Assembly: GCF_019665785.1 (NCBI RefSeq)
Contig: NZ_CP081149.1
Coordinates: 1,426,001-1,490,000, forward strand
Source of the DNA: Deefgea piscis
GTDB taxonomy: Bacteria; Pseudomonadota; Gammaproteobacteria; Burkholderiales; Chitinibacteraceae
Reading direction: 5' to 3'
DNA length: 64,000 bases
Shown here: positions 57,304 to 64,000 of the stretch, piece after piece
Layout: each line of letters starts with the position of its first letter
Numbering within the stretch: the stretch's first letter is position 1
The notes under the pieces: model-generated
Databases searched by the model: none
Seen by the model: the letters and a program-made list of their open reading frames with translations, nothing else
Told to the model about the DNA's origin: nothing
Program-made: the position numbers and the translations under genes

Positions 57304-57939
57304 TCAATTCACTTGTGATTCTATTCTTCTTTTTTGAATCTCATCCTTTACCCGCTTAATCGTTCCGCGCCCACACCCCAGTAAATCTTGAATCGCACTC
57401 CACGATTTACCCTCAGCCAGCAGGCTAGCAATTTTGCGGTGCAGCTCAGCGTCTTTCGGGCGGCCTGCGTATAGGCCTTGCGCCTTGGCTTTAGCGATGC
57501 CATCAGCTTGACGGCGACGACGGTCGTCGTAATCTTTGCGAGCAATGGCGGCGAGCATATCAAGCAGCATGTTGTTAATCGCTGCCAGCATTAGCGCAGT
57601 GAAGCTATCACCATCTTTCAGCATGTCGTGACTGGTCGGCAAATCGAGCGCGACAATTCGCATGCCTTTGTCGCTAATCATGTGCCGTAGCTTGAGCCAG
57701 TCAGCGTTTTTCATACGACTTAGTCGGTCAACCTGCTCAACAAGTAATACATCGCCGTGACTTGCATCATTCAAGAGTCGCATTAACTCGGGGCGGTCGA
57801 GTTTGGTGCCGCTTTCATTCTCTATGTAATAACTGGCAATGCGTAAATTATGCTCGGCGGCAAACGCATCAAGTTGCTGCCGCGCACGACTGGCATCTTG
57901 CTCTTTGGTACTGGCACGAAGGTAGGCTCGAACAAACAT
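57304..57939 (-). CDS. Serine recombinase (Tn3 resolvase/invertase type)
   Basis: 211 residues. The catalytic Ser10 is in FVRAYLRASTKEQDASRARQQL. Further resolvase motifs are EQVDRLSRMKNADWLKL, AIARKDYDDRRRRQADGIAKAKAQGLYAGRPKD (the arm region) and a C-terminal helix-turn-helix (HRKIASLLAEGKSWSAIQDLLGCGRGTIKRV). Such proteins recombine res or inversion sites. It sits inside the Tn7-like element next to IS66 copy C. A cluster of GTTCC repeats lies just upstream. Confidence 0.92.
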   Translation of the reverse strand: MFVRAYLRASTKEQDASRARQQLDAFAAEHNLRIASYYIENESGTKLDRPELMRLLNDASHGDVLLVEQVDRLSRMKNADWLKLRHMISDKGMRIVALDLPTSHDMLKDGDSFTALMLAAINNMLLDMLAAIARKDYDDRRRRQADGIAKAKAQGLYAGRPKDAELHRKIASLLAEGKSWSAIQDLLGCGRGTIKRVKDEIQKRRIESQVN

Positions 57940-57957
57940 GGTGACACCCCATCAAAA

Positions 57958-58020
57958 GTTCCGCTTAGATGGTTCCAATATAGCAAGTTCCGTTTGAGTG
58001 GTAAATACGTATTTTGGAAC
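57958..58020. repeat. Spaced GTTCC repeats upstream of the recombinase gene
   Basis: GTTCC occurs at 57958, 57972 and 57987 (14-15 bp apart, two of them in AGTTCCG(C/T)TT), and its complement GGAAC at 58016. A palindrome AAATACGTATTT is at 58003-58014. This would suit a resolvase res site, but no proven consensus is matched. Confidence 0.5.
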
Positions 58021-58154
58021 TGGTTGATAAGCGGTTTTATGAGGTTTCGTTGAGGTATACCTTATTGGTACTTGTGATTTGATGTAGTACCGACTACAAA
58101 ATTTGTGTAAGTTGCGTTTAACGTAAGCGCTCAGCCGCTCCACCACCGTGACGC

Positions 58155-59747
58155 TTAAGTTTCTGCTAGCGCTCGTAGCTGTAATAATTCGTCGATGCGG
58201 CTGTTCGGCCAAGTGGGGAGTTTTTCTAGGGTGTCGGTGAGCCAGGCCATCGGGTCAAGGTCGTTGAGTTTGGCGGTGCCCAGTAGCGTTTGAATTGCGG
58301 CAGCGCGTTGACCGGCGCGCTCGCTCCCCGCAAATAACCAGTTCTTTTTGCCAATCGCAATCGGCCGAATGCTGTTTTCGACCGGATTGTTATCGATTGG
58401 CGCGATGCCGCTTTGGGCGTAGCGTTCAAGCGCCGTCCAACGCCGTTGGCTGTAAATGATCGCTTTCGCGAGTGCGCTATTGGGCGCAACTTTGCTACCG
58501 GTTTCATCCAGCCAAATTTTGAATTCGAGCAGTTTAGGTTGCGCTTGTTGCTGCCGTAGCGCTCGGCGTTGTTCGGGGTTTAAATCTTTGGCCTGCGCTT
58601 CTAGTGCATACAATTCGCCAATTCGACGCAGTGCCTCTGCGGCAATCGGGCTGCCGTTGGCTTGATGCAATTCGAAGAATTTGCGCCGTGCGTGCGCCCA
58701 GCAGCCCAGCTCAATCACGCCGGTTTTGAACAGCGCTTTGTAGCCGCCATAGTCATCGACCATCAATTGACCTTGCCAATCGGCGAGGAAATCTCGGACG
58801 TGTTGACCCGAGCGACCACCTTGATAGTCGAACAAAATGATCGGCGCACTGCCACTCAAAGGCGTGTTGCGATACGCCCATAAATACGCGGTTTTGGTTT
58901 TGCCTTTGCCCGGATCAAGCTGTTTGACTGGCGTTTCATCGGCATGCAGCACCGTTTCGCCTTTCAATCGTTCACGCAATCGATCCGCCAATGGCTGCAA
59001 CCACCAGCCGACGGTGCCAACCCAGCTGGCCAGCGTGGTTTCCGCTAACGGCACTTCGCTGCGTTCAGCGATTTGTCGTAGCCGATACAGCGGTAAATGA
59101 TCAATGTATTTGCTGACCATCACCCACGCCAAAGTGGCCGCAGTGGGTAAACCGCCATTGATGATCGCCGGCGGAATCGGCGCGGCGCTCATCGTTTGAC
59201 AGCTGCGGCAAGCGTATTGCGGGCGAATGTGGCGCAACACGCTAAACACCGCCGGTTGCACATGCAGTTGCTCGCTAATGTCTTCGCCGACTTTAACTAA
59301 ACCCTGACCACATTGGCCGCAACTGCATGATTCAGGCTCGTGAACCATATCGGTACGCGGCAAATGCGCCGGTAAGGCTTGGCGACCTGCACGAATGCGC
59401 GGCTTTTTATCGCTGACCTCGGGGGTGTTGTTGGCTTGCTCGGCGGCGAGTTTGGCTTCCAGCGCCGCCATATCGGCATCGAGGGCTTCTTCAAACAAAT
59501 CTCGCTGCTCGCGATTCATCACTTCGGTCTTAGCGCCATAACGCATGCGGCGCAGATAGGCCAATTCCATCGTTAGCGCTTCGATGGTTTGCGTTTTATT
59601 TTGGATGTCGGAGACGTATTGTTTGAGTTGTTGATCTTGCTGAGTGACTAATTCAGTATGCTGAGCAAGGAGTACCGACTGCGCCAAAATCGCCGCGCGG
59701 ACTGCGGCGGGTAGGTCTAAATTGGCGAGTTCTTGAGCGAGATCCAT
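58155..59747 (-). CDS. tnpC: IS66 transposase TnpC, copy C
   Basis: 530 residues, intact. It combines B-type N-terminal residues (ANLDLPAAVRA, LPPAIINGG) with A-type residues in the middle (AERSEVPLAETTLASW, YLWAYRNT), as expected for a recombinant. Confidence 0.95.
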   Translation of the reverse strand: MDLAQELANLDLPAAVRAAILAQSVLLAQHTELVTQQDQQLKQYVSDIQNKTQTIEALTMELAYLRRMRYGAKTEVMNREQRDLFEEALDADMAALEAKLAAEQANNTPEVSDKKPRIRAGRQALPAHLPRTDMVHEPESCSCGQCGQGLVKVGEDISEQLHVQPAVFSVLRHIRPQYACRSCQTMSAAPIPPAIINGGLPTAATLAWVMVSKYIDHLPLYRLRQIAERSEVPLAETTLASWVGTVGWWLQPLADRLRERLKGETVLHADETPVKQLDPGKGKTKTAYLWAYRNTPLSGSAPIILFDYQGGRSGQHVRDFLADWQGQLMVDDYGGYKALFKTGVIELGCWAHARRKFFELHQANGSPIAAEALRRIGELYALEAQAKDLNPEQRRALRQQQAQPKLLEFKIWLDETGSKVAPNSALAKAIIYSQRRWTALERYAQSGIAPIDNNPVENSIRPIAIGKKNWLFAGSERAGQRAAAIQTLLGTAKLNDLDPMAWLTDTLEKLPTWPNSRIDELLQLRALAET

Positions 59748-59841
59748 GTGTTGATTTTACAGGGTATTGCCATAAGAATTATATATTACATGCTGTATAG
59801 CGCAATACTGCGACAACTATTTTATCCATCCTCATCGTGAA

Positions 59842-60183
59842 TTAGTAGGCGTATTCTGGTAGCGGTGGCGGCGCGAGTCGTTGCCAATCGACCCCACTCA
59901 CCAACCATTGCCACTGCGCCGCATCCAGCGTAAAGATCACATCGCCCGCTTGCGGCCAAACAAACCGACCTTGATGCAAACGCCGCTGTGCCAACCACAC
60001 ACCGGTGCGATCCCACAGCAACACCTTCAAGCGATTACTGCGCTGATTGCGAAACGCATACGCCACACCTTCGATGGGGGAACGCTGCAAACGGGCATGA
60101 ATCTTGGCCGACAAACCCTCGATACCAAGGCGCATATCGACCGGTTCGACAACCAATTGCAGCGAAGCCAATGGCGGCATCAT
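59842..60183 (-). CDS. tnpB: IS66 accessory protein TnpB, copy C
   Basis: 113 residues from the ATG at 60183, identical or nearly identical to copy B except MMPPLASLQLV at the very start, where the sequence becomes unlike A and B. Confidence 0.9.
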   Translation of the reverse strand: MMPPLASLQLVVEPVDMRLGIEGLSAKIHARLQRSPIEGVAYAFRNQRSNRLKVLLWDRTGVWLAQRRLHQGRFVWPQAGDVIFTLDAAQWQWLVSGVDWQRLAPPPLPEYAY

Positions 60184-60418
60184 GCCAAAGCGCGCAGCAG
60201 ATTCGCCAACCAAGTGGCGCAGGTGCTGGTCGGTAAGGACAAATCGACCCCATTGGCCAAACGCAGCTGCAATGTTTCGGCACTGGGCGTTGGCCATTGC
60301 GTCGTCACCAAAGTCAGCGGGGCAATGGACGAATTTGTTATGGGTGCGGCATCAAAAGTCGTGGTGGCGGATAAATGGGTTTGATGGCGTTTCACCCAGC
60401 TTGAAAAAGTAGCACGCT
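60180..60418 (-). pseudogene. tnpA: IS66 TnpA remnant, copy C
   Basis: Only the C-terminal ~80 residues remain, from YKRATFSSWVKRHQTH to LRLANGVDLSLPTSTCATWLANLLRALA, of a different tnpA allele. The N-terminal helix-turn-helix is missing; an in-frame stop precedes YKR. The copy is probably unable to transpose on its own. Confidence 0.82.
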
Positions 60419-60519
60419 TATAACCATGCTACCGCTCCAGAGATAAAAAGCGCAGCATGCCAGAGTCCGTGAAGAAATTGCTGTGGTACGGCTGAGCCCT
60501 TACCTCTGAGCGACTCACT

Positions 60520-60671
60520 TTTTTACGATAATTAGTGGATTTGTAAGCTTTAGTCACGACATTAAAAATGCCCTTCGCTGCAAGGGGCATTTTTATTGGA
60601 TTCAATTTCACGACTATATTAGACAAGTTGCGACTTTAATTGCCAAGTTGCGACTTTAATAGGTTGAAATA
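60520..60671. repeat. Tn7-like right end next to glmS (R2)
   Basis: Starting from 60671 and reading inward: TATTTCAACC, then two tandem copies of ATTAAAGTCGCAACTTG (20 bp apart), then AATATAGTCGTGAAATTG, a hairpin (below), and AATGTCGTGACTAAAG. It duplicates R1 at 36648-36790 almost base for base. Its outer edge lies 21 bp from the glmS stop. Confidence 0.78.
60566..60597 (+). terminator. Hairpin terminator inside the right end
   Basis: ATGCCC-TT...AA-GGGGCAT followed by T4; it is also present in R1 with one change (GACCCTT). It may block transcription crossing the element end. Confidence 0.6.
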
Positions 60672-60692
60672 TGTATTTTACTTTCTTGGTGG
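60672..60692. other. attTn7-type insertion point downstream of glmS
   Basis: The 21 bp between the element edge (60671) and the glmS TAG (complement of 60693-60695). Tn7 inserts about 25 bp past glmS using the gene's conserved 3' end, which here encodes DKPRNLAKSVTVE. The first five bases beyond the edge are TGTAT. Confidence 0.65.
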
Positions 60693-62516
60693 CTACTCAA
60701 CTGTCACACTTTTCGCAAGATTTCTAGGTTTGTCGACGTCGGTGCCTTTACGGCAGGCGGTGTGGTAGGCCAAAAATTGCAGTGGTAGTGTAAAGACAAT
60801 TGGCGCTAGTGGGCCGGTTTGACTTGGTAGGGTAATGGTGCGATGGCAGTAGTCAAAGGCGGCTTCACAGCCAGGTTCGGCGATTAGAAAAATCTTGCCG
60901 CCACGTGCTTGGACTTCACGTAGGTTAGACAGTAATTTATCAAATAGCGCATCATTGGCGGCGCAGACAATGACAGGCATTTCTTCGTCTACCAAGGCCA
61001 GTGGCCCGTGTTTGAGTTCGCCAGCAGCGTAGCCTTCGGCGTGGATGTAGGCAATTTCTTTGAGCTTGAGTGCGCCTTCGAGTGCAATTGGGAATAGCGT
61101 ATGGCGACCTAAAAATAGTGCATGGTTATAGTGGCTTAGTTCGTGAGCCCATTCTTCTAGCGCGGTTTCTAGTGGGAAAATATCAGTGAACATAGCAGGC
61201 AAGCGGGGTAGGCAATTGGCCAGTTCAGTTAATTCTGCTTGGGTTAAGGTTTGGCGGCAGTGGGCCAGTGTGCCGGCCAGGGTAAATAGCGCGGCCAGCT
61301 GGGTGGTGAATGCTTTGGTGGACGCTACACCAATTTCAATACCGGCATGGGTGAGTGCGACAAGGTCGGCTTCGCGTGTGAGTGTGGAATGAGCGACATT
61401 GCACAAAGCCAAAATATGCACTTGGCCGCGCTCTTTGGCAGAACGAAGCGCGGCGAGTAAATCGGCGGTTTCTCCCGATTGTGAGATCGCCACTATCAAG
61501 CTGCCGTCTTGTTCTTTGCCGCTGCGATAGCGGTATTCACTGGCGATATCAACGCTGACGGGTAGGCCGGTGTATTCTTCAATCCAGTAACGGGCAACCA
61601 GACCGGCGTGATAGCTTGAGCCACAAGCGACGATACGGATTGCAGTGGTGTTGCTGAAAATTTCATCGGCATTGCTGCCAAATAATTCAGGAGAAAATCC
61701 GTGTTTGAGTGCGGCAGCAAGTGTGTCGGCGAGAGCGACGGGTTGGGCAAAAATTTCTTTTTGCATGTAGTGGCGGTAAGGGCCTAAGTCGGCTGAATCG
61801 GTAATGACATCCAAGGTGCGTGCAGGGCGTTCAACACGTTGGCCTTGTCGATCAAAAATTTGCACTTCGCGGGTATTGAGTACCGCTAAATCACCTTCTT
61901 CTAGGTAAATCATGCGTTGGGTGAGTGGCAATAGGGCGGCGATGTCTGAAGCAAAAAATTGTTCTTCAAAACCAAGGCCGATGACTAAGGGGCTACCTTG
62001 TCGGGCGCAAATTAATACATTGGGTTCGGCTAAGCTGGCGACACCAATGGCGAATGCGCCGCGTAAACGAAGAATACTTTCTTGCACTGCGGTTTGCAGG
62101 TGATGAGTGCGCTGCAAATTAAAATGGATTAAATGGGCAATCGCTTCAGTATCGGTTTCTGAGCTAAAAACATAGCCAGCGGCTTGTAGCTCAAGCTTGA
62201 GTTCGGCGTGGTTTTCAATAATGCCATTGTGTACCAGCATGACGGAGTCGCCGCCTAAATGCGGATGAGCATTGGCTTCTGATGGAATACCATGGGTCGC
62301 CCAGCGGGTGTGGGCAATGCCACTTTGACCTGATGCATTTTGGCAGCGTTCGGCTAAATCGGCCACTCGGCCGGCGACGCGAATGCGTTCTAACTGCTGT
62401 TCGCCATTGAGTGCGATGCCGCTGGAGTCATAACCGCGGTATTCAAGTCGGGTAAGACCTGCCAATAACATAGGAACAACATTTCGATTCGATACTGCGC
62501 CAACAATTCCGCACAT
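60693..62516 (-). CDS. glmS: Glutamine-fructose-6-phosphate aminotransferase GlmS
   Basis: 607 residues from ATG 62516. The mature N-terminus CGIVGAVSNRNV has the catalytic Cys (next to Met), then LTRLEYRGYDSSGIA and HTRWATHG of the Ntn glutaminase domain (residues 1-240). Two SIS domains follow (IVACGSSYHAG and ISQSGETADLLAAL), with the terminal PRNLAKSVTVE. It makes glucosamine-6-phosphate for cell-wall synthesis. The ATG 11 codons upstream is rejected because Cys2 must be exposed. The 3' end is the classic Tn7 attachment site. Confidence 0.97.
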   Translation of the reverse strand: MCGIVGAVSNRNVVPMLLAGLTRLEYRGYDSSGIALNGEQQLERIRVAGRVADLAERCQNASGQSGIAHTRWATHGIPSEANAHPHLGGDSVMLVHNGIIENHAELKLELQAAGYVFSSETDTEAIAHLIHFNLQRTHHLQTAVQESILRLRGAFAIGVASLAEPNVLICARQGSPLVIGLGFEEQFFASDIAALLPLTQRMIYLEEGDLAVLNTREVQIFDRQGQRVERPARTLDVITDSADLGPYRHYMQKEIFAQPVALADTLAAALKHGFSPELFGSNADEIFSNTTAIRIVACGSSYHAGLVARYWIEEYTGLPVSVDIASEYRYRSGKEQDGSLIVAISQSGETADLLAALRSAKERGQVHILALCNVAHSTLTREADLVALTHAGIEIGVASTKAFTTQLAALFTLAGTLAHCRQTLTQAELTELANCLPRLPAMFTDIFPLETALEEWAHELSHYNHALFLGRHTLFPIALEGALKLKEIAYIHAEGYAAGELKHGPLALVDEEMPVIVCAANDALFDKLLSNLREVQARGGKIFLIAEPGCEAAFDYCHRTITLPSQTGPLAPIVFTLPLQFLAYHTACRKGTDVDKPRNLAKSVTVE

Positions 62517-62683
62517 AAATTGGTTTCTCCGAATGGTGCATTGCATCATTGAAATGTAAAATAAATTATATGCTTTGTCGCTATTGGAATACCCCTAGTC
62601 CGAGTACCGTTTGACGGATTGGCCGACATTACCAGAGCATGCTCACTAAAGTGAAGCAAATGCTTGGATCAAAGAGGTTTGCA

Positions 62684-62983
62684 ATGACAATTCAATTGCT
62701 TTCGCTGGGTGTGATTGGTGTGCGCTTACTCGATTGTATTTTAAATTCGAAAGCAATTTATCCCGATGAATTAGCCGATCAAATTGTGAATGAAATTAAT
62801 CATTATTTGGTGAGCGCGCCAATGCGTGAAAAACCATTATTATTTCATTTGGCTTGCGAAGTGCATGAAGCGTTGAGTGATCGTTTTGGCCGAGTGGATT
62901 CTTTGCAAGTCAAAAGAGATATTAGCAATATGATGGGCTTGTTAATTTACCGTGCTCGGGTGACGGCCAATCAAGGTCGATAA
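62684..62983 (+). CDS. Small protein of unknown function divergent from glmS
   Basis: 99 residues from ATG 62684 (AGAGG 6 bases upstream; the ATG 15 codons earlier has no site). It is mostly helical: TIQLLSLGVIGVRLLDCILNSK, IVNEINHYLVSAPMREKPLLFHLACEVHEALSDRF, SNMMGLLIYRARVTANQGR. No family is recognised. It is followed by a terminator. Confidence 0.6.
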   Translation: MTIQLLSLGVIGVRLLDCILNSKAIYPDELADQIVNEINHYLVSAPMREKPLLFHLACEVHEALSDRFGRVDSLQVKRDISNMMGLLIYRARVTANQGR

Positions 62984-63004
62984 TTTAAATTGAGTGCCGT
63001 TTAT

Positions 63005-63037
63005 AAAACGATCCATCTTACGATGGGTCGTTTTTTT
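63005..63037 (+). terminator. Rho-independent terminator after the small gene
   Basis: AAAACGATCCATC / GATGGGTCGTTTT stem (one G-T pair) with a 4-base TTAC loop, followed by T7. Confidence 0.85.
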
Positions 63038-63108
63038 ATTGCCGATCACGACAGGTGACGGCTTTTTAGATTATGCTTAGCCCAATTTACTTGTTGAGCT
63101 TACACGCT

Positions 63109-64000
63109 ATGAAAAACAAAACAGCGGATTTTGTTGAGCCCTTAGTGGCATTGGCAGTGATATGTTTGTTGTCATTGACGATTTTTTCGATTGTTCGCCC
63201 ATTTTTGGCTGCCACTTTGTGGGCCGGTATTTTGGTGATTAGCACTTGGCGACCGTATCTTTTTTTAGTGAAGTGCCTACGTGGTCGGCGTGCACTCGCG
63301 GCGGTGACGATGATTGCTGCGCTATGTTGTTTTATTCTTTTGCCGATTGTTTTGGCGGCGAGTGATTTTTCAAGTGTTGCTTCAACTTGGAGTATTCAGC
63401 TGCATGCGTCATTTGGCGAGGGCTGGCCAGCATTACCCCAGTGGTTGGTTTCTTTGCCGGTGGCGGGTAATTATATTGATCAATTTTGGAACAAACTTGG
63501 CGCTAAAGATGCTGAAACGATTACTTCGTTTCGTAGTTATATCGCGCCGGCATCACAGCTATTACTGCTACTGGCCAAAGAGATTGGCAGTGGCATGATG
63601 TTGTTGGTGATGAGTTTATTTATTTCATTTTTTATTTACATGGGTGGCGAAGATTTATTGGCGTGGATTCGCGGTTTTGTTGAGCGACTCGCTGGCGAGC
63701 GCAGTATTGAGTTATTGGGCATTTCTTTGGCTTCGACTAAGGGCGTGGTCTATGGCTTTATGGGGACGGCCGTAGTGCAGGCGGTGTTGGCATGGGTGGC
63801 CTTTTTGATATCGGGCGTGCCGAATGCCGCATCACTTGGCTTTGCGAGCTTTATTTTAGCGTTAATGCCGTTTGGTCCATCGTTGATTGGTTTGCCTGCT
63901 GCGGCATGGTTGTATTATCAAGGCGAAGTGGGCTGGTCGATTTTTATGGTGGTCTGGATGCTGTTTGTGGTGGGCTCGGCCGATAATGTGATTAAACCAT
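63109..64000 (+). CDS. AI-2E family transporter (PerM/YdiK-like), 3' end beyond window
   Basis: At least 297 residues: MKNKTADFVEPLVALAVICLLSLTIFSIVRPFLAATLWAGILVISTWRPY and further hydrophobic segments. The family-type LLGISLASTKGVVYGFMGTAVVQAVLAWVAFLISGVPNAASLGFASFILALMPFGPSLIGLPAAAWLYYQGEVGWSIF region also appears. Eight hydrophobic segments are expected. The frame runs off the right edge at 64000. An in-frame ATG 12 codons earlier is also possible. Proteins of this family export small molecules or quorum signals; the substrate is unknown. Confidence 0.85.
   Translation, partial: MKNKTADFVEPLVALAVICLLSLTIFSIVRPFLAATLWAGILVISTWRPYLFLVKCLRGRRALAAVTMIAALCCFILLPIVLAASDFSSVASTWSIQLHASFGEGWPALPQWLVSLPVAGNYIDQFWNKLGAKDAETITSFRSYIAPASQLLLLLAKEIGSGMMLLVMSLFISFFIYMGGEDLLAWIRGFVERLAGERSIELLGISLASTKGVVYGFMGTAVVQAVLAWVAFLISGVPNAASLGFASFILALMPFGPSLIGLPAAAWLYYQGEVGWSIFMVVWMLFVVGSADNVIKP

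Larger units (their letters stand above)
58123..60503 (-). mobile_element. IS66-family element, copy C (mosaic, defective)
   Basis: Both IS66 ends are present (GTAAGCGCTCAGCCGCTCCACC at 58123; its partner ends at 60503). The flanking 8-mers CGTTTAAC and CTCTGAGC differ, so there is no target duplication. Sequence is A-like up to ~59.1 kb, B-like from there to ~60.17 kb, then a third type. The element is 85 bp shorter than A or B, and tnpA is truncated. Confidence 0.9.

Overview
The window looks like a chromosome segment from a betaproteobacterium, most likely of the Neisseriales (Chitinibacter/Deefgea/Iodobacter-like). This rests on the gene families and on a narK-narGHJI-parvulin layout common in Betaproteobacteria. 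It is an inference; there is no rRNA gene in the window to test it.

Layout. 1-9.2 kb holds ordinary chromosomal genes: an SbcC tail, two lipoproteins, an isochorismatase-fold hydrolase divergent from a GlxA-type regulator, a Tag-like DNA glycosylase, SstT, an M14 peptidase coupled to an alpha/beta hydrolase, and a periplasmic thioredoxin-fold protein. 9.5-18.4 kb is the respiratory nitrate reductase locus narK-narGHJI, followed by a parvulin-type isomerase. 18.8-20.9 kb holds a histidine phosphatase and a DUF2252 protein. 21-31.7 kb is a metal-defence block: a copper module (CopZ, CopA, CueR, two CueR-type promoters, a shortened ArsR-like gene) facing a heavy-metal RND efflux operon. 32-36 kb holds two small-operon pairs of unknown role, one being a subtilase plus a putative outer-membrane protein in visibly AT-rich DNA.

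36.6-60.7 kb is the most interesting part. Its right edge lies 21 bp beyond the glmS stop codon, which is where Tn7 family elements insert. That edge carries closely spaced ~20-bp repeats of the TnsB-site type. The left edge has two well-separated copies of the same motif. A second right-type end abuts the left edge with exactly 5 bp between. I read this as a Tn7-like element of about 23.9 kb inserted at attTn7 next to an older element. No tns transposition genes are visible. Its cargo includes an inorganic-carbon pump (LysR regulator, dabB, dabA) with cysD and a truncated DUF6671 gene, an SOS mutagenesis set (SRAP peptidase, umuD, umuC), a tandem-HTH protein, an MFS exporter, a serine recombinase and a VOC protein.

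The element is riddled with insertion sequences. There are three IS66 copies: A is nested in an IS3/IS407-type element that itself interrupts a small gene; B lacks target duplications; C is mosaic and lacks an intact tnpA. There is also a truncated second IS3 element and a solitary IS end. IS66-driven deletion may have removed the transposition genes. After glmS come a small unknown gene and the start of an AI-2E family transporter that runs off the window.
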